Assembly: GCF_910592395.1 (NCBI RefSeq)
Contig: NC_088313.1
Coordinates: 2,482,501-2,546,500, forward strand
Source of the DNA: Lineus longissimus
Taxonomy: Eukaryota > Nemertea > Pilidiophora > Heteronemertea > Lineidae
DNA length: 64,000 bases
Direction: 5' to 3'
The position numbers and the translations under genes are program-made. The notes under the pieces were generated by a model. It was not told the origin of the DNA. It saw nothing but the letters and a program-made list of their open reading frames with translations, and did not search any database. Positions 24,101-35,000 of this stretch are shown piece after piece (position 1 is the first letter of the stretch; each line of letters begins with the position of its first letter).

Positions 24101-27100
24101 TACATGAAGCTCATCAAATAGCAATTGTTCTTTTTTATATAGCTGAAATATCACAATTACCAGACATTTAAAAGAAAAAACAAAACAATACTCAGCCAAC
24201 TGAGATATAGTAATCTTTTAACCAGTCCACTTGAATATTTTCTTTATAGTACTTGTCTTAATTTAACACTGACTTCAGTGAATAGTAATAACTTACTTGT
24301 GCATCATATAGACCCAGAGCCTGTTCATATTCCGCCTTTTCTATATGAAAGAGTCCCCAATGCCAATAGATGTGACTTGCAAACATTTCACCACGCTGGA
24401 AAGAGAGAAAGTAAGAGACAATAGAAACTGTTGTCCCATTCACGAAAAAATGACGTAAGTCCCAAGTACAGTAGAACCTCCCTTAGCGGACACCTCTCAA
24501 TTAAGGACAACCTCTCCATTAGGACACTAGTTTTGGTCCAAAATTGGTTGTTTCCATTCAACCTGACCTCTCTAATCAGGACACCTCTCTATTAAGGACA
24601 GCACTTGTCGGACCCGAGGGTGTCCCTAATAGAGAGGTTCTACTGTATCTTGAAATAATTACCTGTTCTTTGCCTGAATCAGACAGGGCGTTTGATGAAT
24701 GAGCCATTTAAAGCGAAATAGTGATTGGCCATATTATGCTTCTTATTTCTATGCATGAGGAAACGACTACAGATGTTACTCACAGTCCAGTTATCTTCAG
24801 TTGATCTCATTAATTCAATGCCTTCGTCAGTTCTACCTGTCATTTCCATCACATGAGCTAGTGTGTGGGTTGACCATGCATCATAGGGATTGATGTAAAG
24901 ACCCTGGAAGAAATACATTGGGAATAATTAAAATGGTTCCACAATTGATCCTTGGATAAATTGGTGCTTATCTAGCCGACAACTGTCCCATTACAGTCCG
25001 TGATCAATTGTATGGACTACATCTGCTGTGGATGAAATCATGGAAACTCGTGATTAAGTTTTAAGTATAGGGCATTTACTAACCTTCTTTGCCAAGGCTT
25101 CTGCTTCTGTGAAATAGTTCGTTTCCTCCAGACCTAATGAATGCATACCGAGAAGATATCTGAAAAACATAGATTTTATATCATGGTACATGTATTGGAT
25201 GCTCACAATAAACTATTCATGTTTTAGACTTGACAAGGAGAGGGTGTGGCCTAGTGGTTTGGACCCTTGGTTGGAGGTCTACAGGTTCAAACCCTACCAT
25301 TGGTGTGAGACTCTAGGCATGTTTCTCTGTCTCTGCCTTACTCCACCCAGGTGTATAAATGGGCACTCATAAGAACTGCTCAGGTTGGAGCACTGTCTGA
25401 GCTGTGCGTCTGTCTACTGCAAAGTTTCAGGAATGACTGGGGTTGAAATGTGAACTCTGATGAAAACCTCAACCACAGCTCATATCAGACTAAATCAAAA
25501 GCTTCAACTTTTTAAACTGTGGCATTATCAACTCACCCATATAAAGGAATGGATTCGTTCCATAATGGTAAAACTCTACCAACCGAATCTCTCATAGCTG
25601 TATGCTCCCCATGGAAGAAGTAGTTGCCATGACTGAACATGATAGCCAAGACATCATGGGGATGGTCCAGGAGAATGTCTTCCCAAATGTTGTTGGCCTG
25701 GGTCTCATTGCTGAAGGAGAATGCCAAACTCTTAGATAATAAGATAGGAAATCCTCGCCATGCCCTTTGAATGTCATGTAGGCCTATTGCAAACCCGGAA
25801 ATATTTGTGTGTTTTTTGTCTTTGCATTCTTGGCATCGGCAAATAGAGGTATTCTGTGATCCACAATGTGACACTCACTTTGAAGAGTTCCATCATTGCT
25901 CACAAGATGGAGACACAGAAGTGCATTCCAATATGCTCAAGTCATTGTGACTGTCTTATCCATCTGGTGCATTGGGTACAAAAGGAGAAGCAGGAGGGAA
26001 CTAAAGTCACTGAGAGAGTAATCAAAGAACAGACTGGCAACAATAGGCTACCCAATCTTTGTGGATTTCTGCTGTCTTCTCATAAATTGGATAAAGATAT
26101 TACACTATTGACAGCCATAGAGGCTGACAATTAAGGTAAGATTTACTACAACTTTTTTACTTATACTGAAATTGCATCTTTCCTTCCAAGGGTAAGGCTG
26201 ATATTTCAGAGGAAAGATTTTCATTTTTCCACACATTTTAAATCTGTCTTTATTAAAGTATTTGTACTACAGGTCACTGCTCTGGATCTAAAGCCATCAC
26301 TTCAAACTCCTGACAAAACTGCTCTCTTTCTGACCATGAAGCTGACATAAATAAATGTCAGTTGCATGTTCAGACAGGTCTTACCCCTTAGCCCAAACCT
26401 TTACTGCCTCTGCATGCTGCATCTCTCTGTCTGTCAAGTTATTTTTCTTTGCCAATTCCAGTAATGCTTGAACATCTTCTTTTAATTTAGGGTCACAATG
26501 ATATGCTTGTCCACCACCAGACAGTTCTAGGCCTAGGCGCATAACATGTCCCATGACTGCAAAAGGAAGTCATGCGATGAGTTAATGAGAAAACATTGTT
26601 CTGGAATAAATATTTCTGTGAAACGACTTGACAATTCACTTCCATTTCCCAAAAACCGGTCATTAGCCTCGGTTTGAGACACGAAATAAAGGGCATTCCT
26701 CATTAGAGCAAAAAATCGGCAGTGAATTATTAAGTCAGGCTGTTTTTGTTTCTGTCAACCACTCATGATGAGCTGAATGAGAAAAACAATGCTCCTAATA
26801 GCTTGTGTGCACATTGCTAGAGAGCGACACTCAATATGCTAATATTACCAAAGGTTGGATCGGCTTCTATCATCTTCTTTATGGAGTTATCAAGACCTCC
26901 AACACTATCATCATGGAAAAGAGCAGTAACCTGAAACAAATGAATTGTGAGTGTAATGTTTTCTATAGTGATCAACTCAGTGTATTTACAAAAAATCACT
27001 AAGGCCGATCTAGCTATAATTCCGGGGCTGTTCAAAGTGTGTGTGGGGGGGGGGGGGATCTTGGTGTGACACCTCTCTATTAAGGACACTAGTTTTGGTC

Positions 27101-28148
27101 CCAAATTGGTTGTTGCCATTAATTTTAACCTCTCTAATCAGGAGACCTCTCTATTAAGGACAGCACTTGTCAGTCCCGGGGGTGTCCTTTATAGAGAGGT
27201 TCTACTGTATTTTCAATTGAGTACGTTGCAAAAACAATGTATGTCTTAACATACTCATAACTTTTATTGAATTATGTAGGTCAAACAAGATATTTTGTGA
27301 GGCTTTGGATTGATATTTCTTAATTTGCCGTACCTGTGTGAGACATGCATCATACATCTTGGCTGCTTCATTGCTGGTGGTTGACAGAGGGAGCCCAGCA
27401 TCAACCCATGCCTGAAATAAAATATCAATTTGGTTTAAATTAAAATGTCATCGTCTGAAATAAAGGAAATACCACGCCTATTCCTTCAGGGCTGAAATAG
27501 GAGGCTGTCCCGACCTTGTACCTGTTAAAAGAATTAACATTAGTTTTATTTTCATAGTATCCCTGTGTTGCCAATATTGCCATATCACCCATGTTCAGAT
27601 ATAATCACCATGTCCTCTTACATCATCCATATATCTCAATGACTCAATTTCAAGAGGATATAATAATACTGGTACAAAGTGAATATGATCAATAATATAG
27701 GCCCTTTGCCAGATACGCTCTATGGTTTGTTAATTTGTTTGCCCGACCCTAGGTACTCGCGTATCTGGCAAAGGGCCTATCGAGATTGAAGTTCCGACTC
27801 TGTTGGTCGTCGGACTCCTTTTTGTCCCTGTGATACACGGCATCAGTGCCACCGGTACTTCATAGTAATCTCTTACAGGTCACGCAGGGACTGCTACAAG
27901 GACTAGGTCTTGTCGAATGAACCATCGACATGTATTGGCTGAGACAAACTTCTTTGAAGTATTTTTTTCTTTTATCGTCTTAAGTTTTAAGACTGGACGA
28001 GGTCGGTCATCAACTTCATCATATATTTTTACTCTCAATATCAAAATGAACACAGCTCAAACCATTTCAACTCTTCCATACTTTTCACTCAATACTAATA
28101 TTTACTACGTACTTTACAATCTCTCCAATTATGATGTGGAATGCTCAT
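21167..28148 (-). CDS. TTC38: Tetratricopeptide repeat protein 38, copy B (13 exons, 468 aa)
   Basis: Exons in transcript order: 28113-28148, 27334-27411, 26849-26930, 26385-26556, 25537-25710, 25084-25159, 24784-24903, 24297-24395, 23863-23941, 23067-23235, 22525-22681, 21741-21814, 21167-21257. Every exon has exactly the length and phase of its copy A counterpart, so the gene is intact and predicts 468 residues. The start is MSIPHHNWRDCK joined to AWVDAGLPLSTTSNEAAKMY. Other matches are ADPTFVMGHVMRLGLEL, DHPHDVLAIMFSH, NPYDAWSTHTLAHV, SHIYWHWGLFHIEKAEYEQA and the C-terminus GRLMGKYLAAHGQ. Divergence from copy A is patchy: exon 2 differs at about one nucleotide, while exon 3 matches at about half its residues. 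Its 5' end faces the ENTPD-type gene, so the two are divergently transcribed. Confidence 0.95.
21482..21670. repeat. Likely dispersed repeat (CTTAGTCCTCTTTGTGCC)
   Basis: The stretch TTACTTACTTAGTCCTCTTT, followed by GTGCC-ACAGG-GGCACAG (a small hairpin), looks like a dispersed interspersed repeat, not unique intron sequence. It is intronic in TTC38 copy B. The family assignment is not certain. Confidence 0.35.
21897..22340. repeat. 30/31-bp intronic minisatellite, ~14 copies
   Basis: The unit CTTCAAACAGAGTACCTGTA + CTTGGTTGARTC is repeated about 14 times, with the linker alternating among GAATC, GAGTC and AAGTC. It lies in the intron between exons 11 and 12 of TTC38 copy B. A separate 26-bp duplication (CTGTGGCGGTCAATAACTGA) follows at 22383-22434. 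Confidence 0.95.
24469..24645. mobile_element. MITE of the CAGTAGAACCTC family, copy 2 (complete)
   Basis: It has terminal inverted repeats CAGTAGAACCTC...GAGGTTCTACTG and a TA on each side (24467-24468, 24646-24647), as expected for a TA target duplication. It is about 177 bp, non-coding and intronic in TTC38 copy B. The TIR and TA duplication fit a Tc1/mariner-superfamily (pogo/Tigger-like) MITE. Confidence 0.88.
25238..25480 (+). mobile_element. tRNA-derived SINE
   Basis: The A box (TGGCCTAGTGG) and B box (GGTTCAAACCC) have tRNA-like spacing. The body continues with GGCATGTTTCTCTGTCTCTG and CCACCCAGGTGTATAAATGG, typical of tRNA-SINE bodies in invertebrate genomes. It is located in an intron of TTC38 copy B. 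Confidence 0.8.
27066..27207. mobile_element. MITE of the CAGTAGAACCTC family, copy 3 (5'-truncated)
   Basis: It shares ACCTCTCTATTAAGGACACT, TTTTGGTCCCAAATTGGTTG and the right terminus GAGGTTCTACTGTA with the complete copy at 24469, but the left terminus is missing. A poly-G tract (about 27044-27057) precedes it. Confidence 0.8.
27697..27780. repeat. Perfect 22-bp inverted repeat with 40-nt spacer
   Basis: Arms ATAGGCCCTTTGCCAGATAC+GC (27697-27718) and its exact reverse complement (27759-27780) flank a 40-nt centre. It lies in the first intron of TTC38 copy B. It could be a tiny inverted-repeat transposon or a foldback transcript; no target duplication is obvious. Confidence 0.85.
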
Positions 28149-28370
28149 CTTTTGCTGTTTTATTGGAATTTTACGGAAAGAAGGAGTTTCAGGAAGTAAA
28201 TAATGTAAATAATGCCACGTGGATGAAATGCTATTTTTATAACAATCTTTCGCAAATCCAATTAGCTGTGGTAATGAAAAATGTATGGGAGGTTTTTCTT
28301 GTTGAGCAAGACTGCAACCAATTAGCAAAAGTGACATCTGGTGTCAAACTTTGGAATCATAGTATTTATA

Positions 28371-28384
28371 AAACATGGCGGAGG
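28371..28384 (-). promoter_or_regulatory. YY1-like site upstream of TTC38 copy B
   Basis: The plus-strand core AAACATGGCGGAGG reads CCTCCGCCATGTTT on the gene strand, a YY1-type match. It lies about 225 bp upstream of the start codon, at the position equivalent to the copy A site. Confidence 0.5.
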
Positions 28385-29078
28385 TGTCATTGGAAATTTT
28401 CTAAAACTGTCATAAAAGTCATAATTTCTCTTTTTCTTAGTGTAAGCAGTTGGGTGCATTTAGTAAATCATGATTAACCTGTTATTTTCGCTCCGTAAAA
28501 CCCTATTTGTGTGACTCTGCTCCATGCACTGACTGGCAAAAGGCAAATGTGTCGTATCTCTTTATCTTATCTGATCTCAATCTGGACTCCTGTTTCACTT
28601 TCAGTGTTTAGTGTTTATATTGATTATTGTCTTGTAGGCTATCTATTTTAAAAAAATCTAAATTTCTAATTTAGGCCAGGCCTAACTGTGACAGGCCTCC
28701 CTCACAGCGATGACTGCGTTCATGCATTTTGGGTGACATGTTCTTGGTCGTCATTGCTTTCTCTCCAGTGACCCAGCTTTTCTGTTTGTGTAAAGTAAAA
28801 GTGTTACTAGGGCCTAGGCCGGGCCTAGTCCAGGCCTAGTCAAGTCATGTTTGTGGACGGTTTTCAGTAAACCTTTTCACTTTCAGGCTTTGGCGTTCTT
28901 TTCTTGTGTTCGGGCTGCAAAATGAGCACACAAGGCATAAGATATCTGATATTTCTATCGTGTGTTATTCTGTGGAACAATATCTTTCCATGCATGTAGG
29001 CCTATACAAAAACCTCTAAATCTGACAACAAACATCTAGGTTATGGTCATCTAACATATTTGTCGGTTTTTTCTTCAG
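28385..29078. other. Divergent promoter region between TTC38 copy B and the ENTPD-type gene
   Basis: About 0.7 kb separates the two outward-facing genes. It is rich in AGGCCT/GGCCTA motifs (for example TTAGGCCAGGCCTAAC near 28675 and GGGCCTAGGCCGGGCCTAG near 28810). The ENTPD-type gene needs an upstream non-coding first exon somewhere here, because its first coding exon begins at a splice acceptor, TTTTTTCTTCAG, at 29078. That leader exon was not pinned down. Confidence 0.45.
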
Positions 29079-32000
29079 ATGATCAGTAATATGGTTCAAT
29101 GACAAGCAGAGCAAGAGAGGGTGTGCCAATTTTTGTTATGGAGGTGACGGTTCAGAGTCTGTTGGAGAATGAGGCACAGGGTCGGGTCAAGATATCCTGT
29201 GATCCTGGCGACACCATTGACAGCCTGATATCGGCCTTCTGTATTGAGAAGGGGGTACGCCAAAAGAAAGATTATGTCTTGAGGAACATTAACAATGACA
29301 TGCTTCACAATACTCGTAGAATAGAAACATGTGGCATTAATGATGGAGATACACTTTACTTGGGAACTACAGGTGAGGAAGATGTTCTTCTCTCTCTTCA
29401 TCCAAATCAAATTTTTAGATGATATTTTTACAAATTATCAGGTGAGTGTCAAGGTGACATGACACATTTTAACAAAATCAATGATGATTGTCAGAACGAA
29501 ACAATTTTTCAATCAAATTTCATTTTGAAATTTATCGTTTATATCTCAGTGTGTCAATGTCTGACATAATTGATAAAGTCATTGTTGTATTGAATTCGAT
29601 TTCTGTGTGTGTGGGACACTGCAGGGATCGCCCATATTGTACCAGGCCTATTGAGGAATACACTGTTTCTTACAGGAATATTTGATGCATCAGCATCAGG
29701 GCTATCACTCTTCCAAATTATTTGTTCATGGAAGTTGACTTATCAGGGCATACAAGTATCTGAGCTAAGGAAGGATGGTGGACCAAAAAATTAAAAGTAT
29801 TTGCCAGTTGTTATGGAACATGTACATGAAGTTAAATTTTAGGGTTGTTATAAAAAGTACATGAATATTGCTCTTTATTTGGCCTATTCTGCACTTGATG
29901 TTTAGAATTTCATAAGGATTTTAATCCTCTTTCCTTCCAGCCCCAAGTGAATCCACATTTGGTTTCAACAATTTCTGGCTGTTAGCAGGGGTCAGCCTTC
30001 TGATTGGGACCATTGGAATTGTTGCCATATCGGTCATCAAAGTCACCGGAGATGCCATCCTACAAGAGGTAATTACTGGTTTTGCATATCTACCTTCCTC
30101 TTTTCTGAGGTATTTTTTGACAATTTGTGACCCGTCAGAGCAAAACCAGGCGCATGTCGCTCTGAGCTTGGCAGGTTGAGACGGACTGTTCGTTCATTTC
30201 TCTATTGTCTGCCTTTTGTGAAGCACATGAGCACATCAATTTCTCCCATTATCTTCTGGTGTCATTTAGGCTCATCTTCTGTGCGACATGCGCCTGGTTT
30301 TGGTGTGACGAGTCACATTTGCCCAAAATGGTTGACTCCCAGCTATGCTGCCTTCTGTCACCTGGAGTATTTTCATGCCTTGGCCTTCTTCCCGTGTAGT
30401 AATGTATAATCCTCTTCCGGGAGTATTTAAAACTTAAAGTCAAATAGTGGAAATAGTGAAATCTAATTTTCCTGACGCCAAACCATCTTATGAATGAACT
30501 TCGGAGCTCCTAAAGTAATCAAGATCTTTTAAAACCCTCTATAATATTGATTGAGTTCTCTCGAATTACATTCAACACTCAGGTTTCAATCAGTTCTCTC
30601 AGTTCCCCTCAAAATTGAGGATGTGGCTGATAAAAGTAAACAATGTCTTCTTTGTTTTAGATCCTATTCCTTGAAATAAGTTTGAGAGTGAAACTTTTAG
30701 TAGACAGAGCCAGAGGAAAGTCAATTAATTCTTACTCAAAGATGTTTCTTTGGACTAGTTCTCAAATTCCTTACTAGAATTTCTTTGGCTAGAAGTCCTT
30801 TCATGTCTCCTTGCTAACTGTTTCTGTCTGTGTGTTTCTGACATTCATGTTCGAGAAAAGTGCCAATGATACAAATTTGTATTTCTCAAACTCCGCGTAT
30901 GATTTGCTCATCTTGGTCAAACCCATCCATGACAATAAGGTCACCTAAGTAGGAATCGAACCAATCACCGTGTAAAAGAAAATTGTTTGTGTGGCCTAAT
31001 TGATCACACTTCATGAGAACGTATGTAATGGTACTCAGAATTCTTGTATAACAGGAAAGTTCATTGTAGCCCAAAAAATTCAAGGACGAAGGTTATCAAA
31101 CTTGGTAGATTATAGTACATGTAGTAGAAGAGCTTAGATTTTTTTACATGCGGTTTATTGAATATCAGGGCCTTGTTATGCGTTATGCACTGTTTGCCAA
31201 GCTGAACAATCCCAAAAAAGTTTTCAAAGACTGTACAGAAATTTAAATCGTTGAGTATGATGTACTATAAGGCACTGCACCCTGTTCATTTTATTTGAAG
31301 ATTTTGTCTGAAACACAGCGCAGAAATCAATAGATACATCATGTACCAGTATGTAGATAGCACAACAGCTACCGCCAGTGCTATTGAACCAACTTGTGTT
31401 GTTTGTTGTGCTCTTGTAATCTAATAGAATAAGGACTGTCATTTGGTTCATCAGTTCAAGCAATTCTCTCGGTCACATTGAACTACCACTCTCTGCATCT
31501 CGGCATACAGAGAACATCGCTGTCTATTTTTTCCCAACCCCCAATAATTACTTGAGTCCTTGAGGACATGATCAGATGTCCTTGAAGAGATGTGTTCATG
31601 ATAGATTTATCAAAGTCTGTCTTCTTCTGAGTCATGTCAGTGATGATAGCTCCGCGCAACCCTGGGCATGAGACCGATGTATTTATGTTAGAGAAAGAGC
31701 ATGGCAGTGGTGAACCTTGGCATATTGATTTTGCAGCCGAAATATGTGCTCAGACCAAACAATGCCCCAAATTCCTCAACTATATGACAAAATCTTATTC
31801 CTCCCTTCAAGTACATTGAATGGGGAAGCCAAAATGGGTTTACGAATCATCTATCTGATTCAGGCATAGGCGGAAATTTGCCTACTGTGCCATGACAACA
31901 ATCTTGAGTGGAGTGCAGTAGTATTAACCCATTACTTGTGATGTGTGGTGGGGAATAGTCTATGGCATTGGCATTGGCTTGTAATGGGATTCCTGACGAC

Positions 32001-35000
32001 CATTCAGACTTGAAGGGGAGGGGTTGGTTGTGACATGTGGGAGGTTCTGCTCTACTTCAATAATGCTATGTAATTTGAAAATGGTTGAGACAAAAAACTT
32101 ATTCTAATCAAAATTTATTGTGCCCGTGGCAACATGTCATAATGGGACAGACAAGGATCCTACTAAGTGTGGTTCTCCAGTCCCCTTGGAAAACCTTGCT
32201 GGTATGTATTGATCACACCACTTTGCTCTAGTTGGTGTGTTCAAACACAGTAGCTAACATAAAAACCTTTAGGAGGCTTAAGGAACTGATGAGTGAGAGA
32301 TGCTTCTAAAACTTCCAGCGAAAAGGTTCATCAGGAATGCATGTCTGCTGTATGTTACACCACTTCAGGGATGGCTCAAATCCTCTCTGATGCTTATACA
32401 ATGAAATATTGGGTGATATGAATAAAGACTAGCAAATGCTTTTACTTCAATTTTGTACAGAAAGGCCCAGTGTAAATGTACATGGAGTTTTAGATAAAAG
32501 CATTTGCTAGTCTTTATTCATATCACCCATTGATAATGTCCTTCATGCACAGCATTCCTGTTGCTCATTTTGTGTATTTATTGACATAATTGCTGTTACC
32601 TCGTAACTATGAACGAGTGGTGGGACAGTTGAGTTTTAATTGTGATAATTTGAGATAATTTCCTGGTGGAAATAACCTTATTTCCTGTGAAATAAATATC
32701 CATAATGGGGACAATTTTGGCTGTCGAACTTGCAGTCATGAAACACTTATTCTCACTAACTTGATTCTACTCTAGTTTGAAGGAAACTAAAACTGACTTG
32801 CTCATCTCTAAAACCGTTTTAGTCAGTTCACTAAATTAGCAGTTCTACTATATGTGGCTTACTGAAGGACAGTGCACAAGCTAGTGTACATTGTACAACT
32901 TGGGCAGGTATGAATGATAAAACAGATGTAAATGAATTAGCTGCATATATTGTCAATACGTTGCTAGGGTAACCCCCTCTAACAACTGTTATCGATGATT
33001 AATTATTGAATAATAAGTACTTATTTGCCATTGATTGTCTCAGCTTGTGTGACGAGAATGGGGTTATGAATCATCCAGGTGGATGCAAGGTTTGCAAAAC
33101 TATCCATGCACACATTCCCCAGTCAGTCCGGGGGACATTTGCTCTGCCAGTACTGACTTCCATTACACCACGAGCTTTGAGGTCCCAGCCATGTCACAGG
33201 CGTGTGATGAATTCAAAATCAACAGATCAATTTAGCGATTCATCAGTCCCACCAATACCTACATGACTTATAGAAAACTGACATAAAACCTGTGCATGAA
33301 TGTTGTTGAATACATGTATGTGTTGATGTTTTAAAGTTGTTAGAGGCTGAAAAATGATTATCTCAACCAACAAGTTCAAAATCCACACTGTACAGGCGAG
33401 AATTTTAGAAATTTTAGAAGGGGCCTTGTGATCTCGGAATCTCGTGTGTCAATATAAAAATTTACGTGAATTTATCTCAACCAACAAGTTCAAAATCCAC
33501 ACTGTACAGGCGAGATTTTTAGAAATTTTAGAAGGGGCCTTGTGATCTCGGAATCTCGTGTGTCAAGATGAAAATTTACGTGAATTGTATCTTGTCTTTT
33601 CAGTATGGCATTGTCATCGATTGTGGATCGACTCACACTGAAATATTCGTCTACTCATGGCCTGGCACCAAACTGAATGGGACTGGCGTCATCAAACAGG
33701 TCTCCTCATGCAGGAGAGAAAGTGAGTATTCTGTAAGACGCTGCAGTTCAAAATTGATGGTGAAAATGACTCAGTTAGAACTCATGGTCACCAGGAGCGC
33801 CAGTGATCTTTTTGATTCTGAGGGGTTGGTTTCGACCTATTTTTATCTTGTGAGGGTACCGTCCACTATATTTATGATTTTTATGGAGGAATCCTGAAAA
33901 GCACAAGAATGATTTCAAAGCAAGCATTCTTGAAGATTGGTGAAAGCAGCAATAAAGATTGCTCATGGTCATGTCATGGATACAAAAATTAGGAACAGGA
34001 GGAGGTGTATGTGAGAAGGCGCTTTCTGAAATGCTGTTAAGTAAGCTTAATAAAAAGAAAGAAAAATAACAGAAACCTTGTGGGTCTTCGTAAACGACTT
34101 AAGTGCTCACTTAAACTCTGACAATGGGGGGATTAAGTGATGTCGAAGTCAGGAGTCCAATGACTTTTCAGTCAAGAGGCAAATGCATCTTCACTGCATG
34201 ACTGTGCTACCAGTGTCAATGCTGAGGTATTGGTGCTGATGCTTGTTTGAACTTACACGCTAGAGTGTCACTAACTATTCGTTGATTTTCCTCAATTTCA
34301 GTTCCTTTAGCATCATTTGAGACACATCCAAAAGATGCAGGGCCATCTTTGGTGGACTGCATCCACCAAGCTGCTGTCAGTCATATTCCCCAGAACAGTC
34401 ATCACGAGACAAGAATTTATCTTGGAGCTACTGCTGGCATGAGGATGCTCTAGTAAGTATGCAAGATTGGAGCCATTTACATGCTTCTCCCCTTCCACCA
34501 GTGTTGTTTTCATGCTTCAACCAAGTGTCGCAACCTGAGTTCTTTGCAGTATGTCTCGATGAGAAAGCATCTGTGCAAAGTAGATTAATTGACATGCTCC
34601 TATCCTTGCCACAAGAGTAATTCACAGGTCCTGTCCTGAGTCTTTGTGGTCAGTGTTATTTTATGCACATTCCCATCACTCTTGTAGGCTGTGAAGGAGT
34701 TCATCTTGGTATTGGCCAGTTATCTTATATTTCATCTAAGATATACCGGTACCTTTGGCTCACGGAGGAAACTTATGCTGTTTTATCTTGTATCTAAATA
34801 TTGAAGCAATGTACATTATTCCAACAAATTTGGGGCAGGGAGTCTGCTGAGAGACCAAACCATTTCGTATTTTTGGGCTCACATACTTTTTCTGCGCTCA
34901 CTTATTGTAGGACTCTTTGTTTTTTCCAGTGAGAAGGATTCCAAAGCCAGCGATGCAATTATGCAATCTGTCCGTAAGACTCTCAAAGAATTCCCATTCA

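Noticed and set aside
27917-28477. 186-codon plus-strand open frame
   Set aside because: It runs antisense over exon 1 of TTC38 copy B and its promoter, has no domain, and is rich in A/T-driven residues. It is a chance frame.
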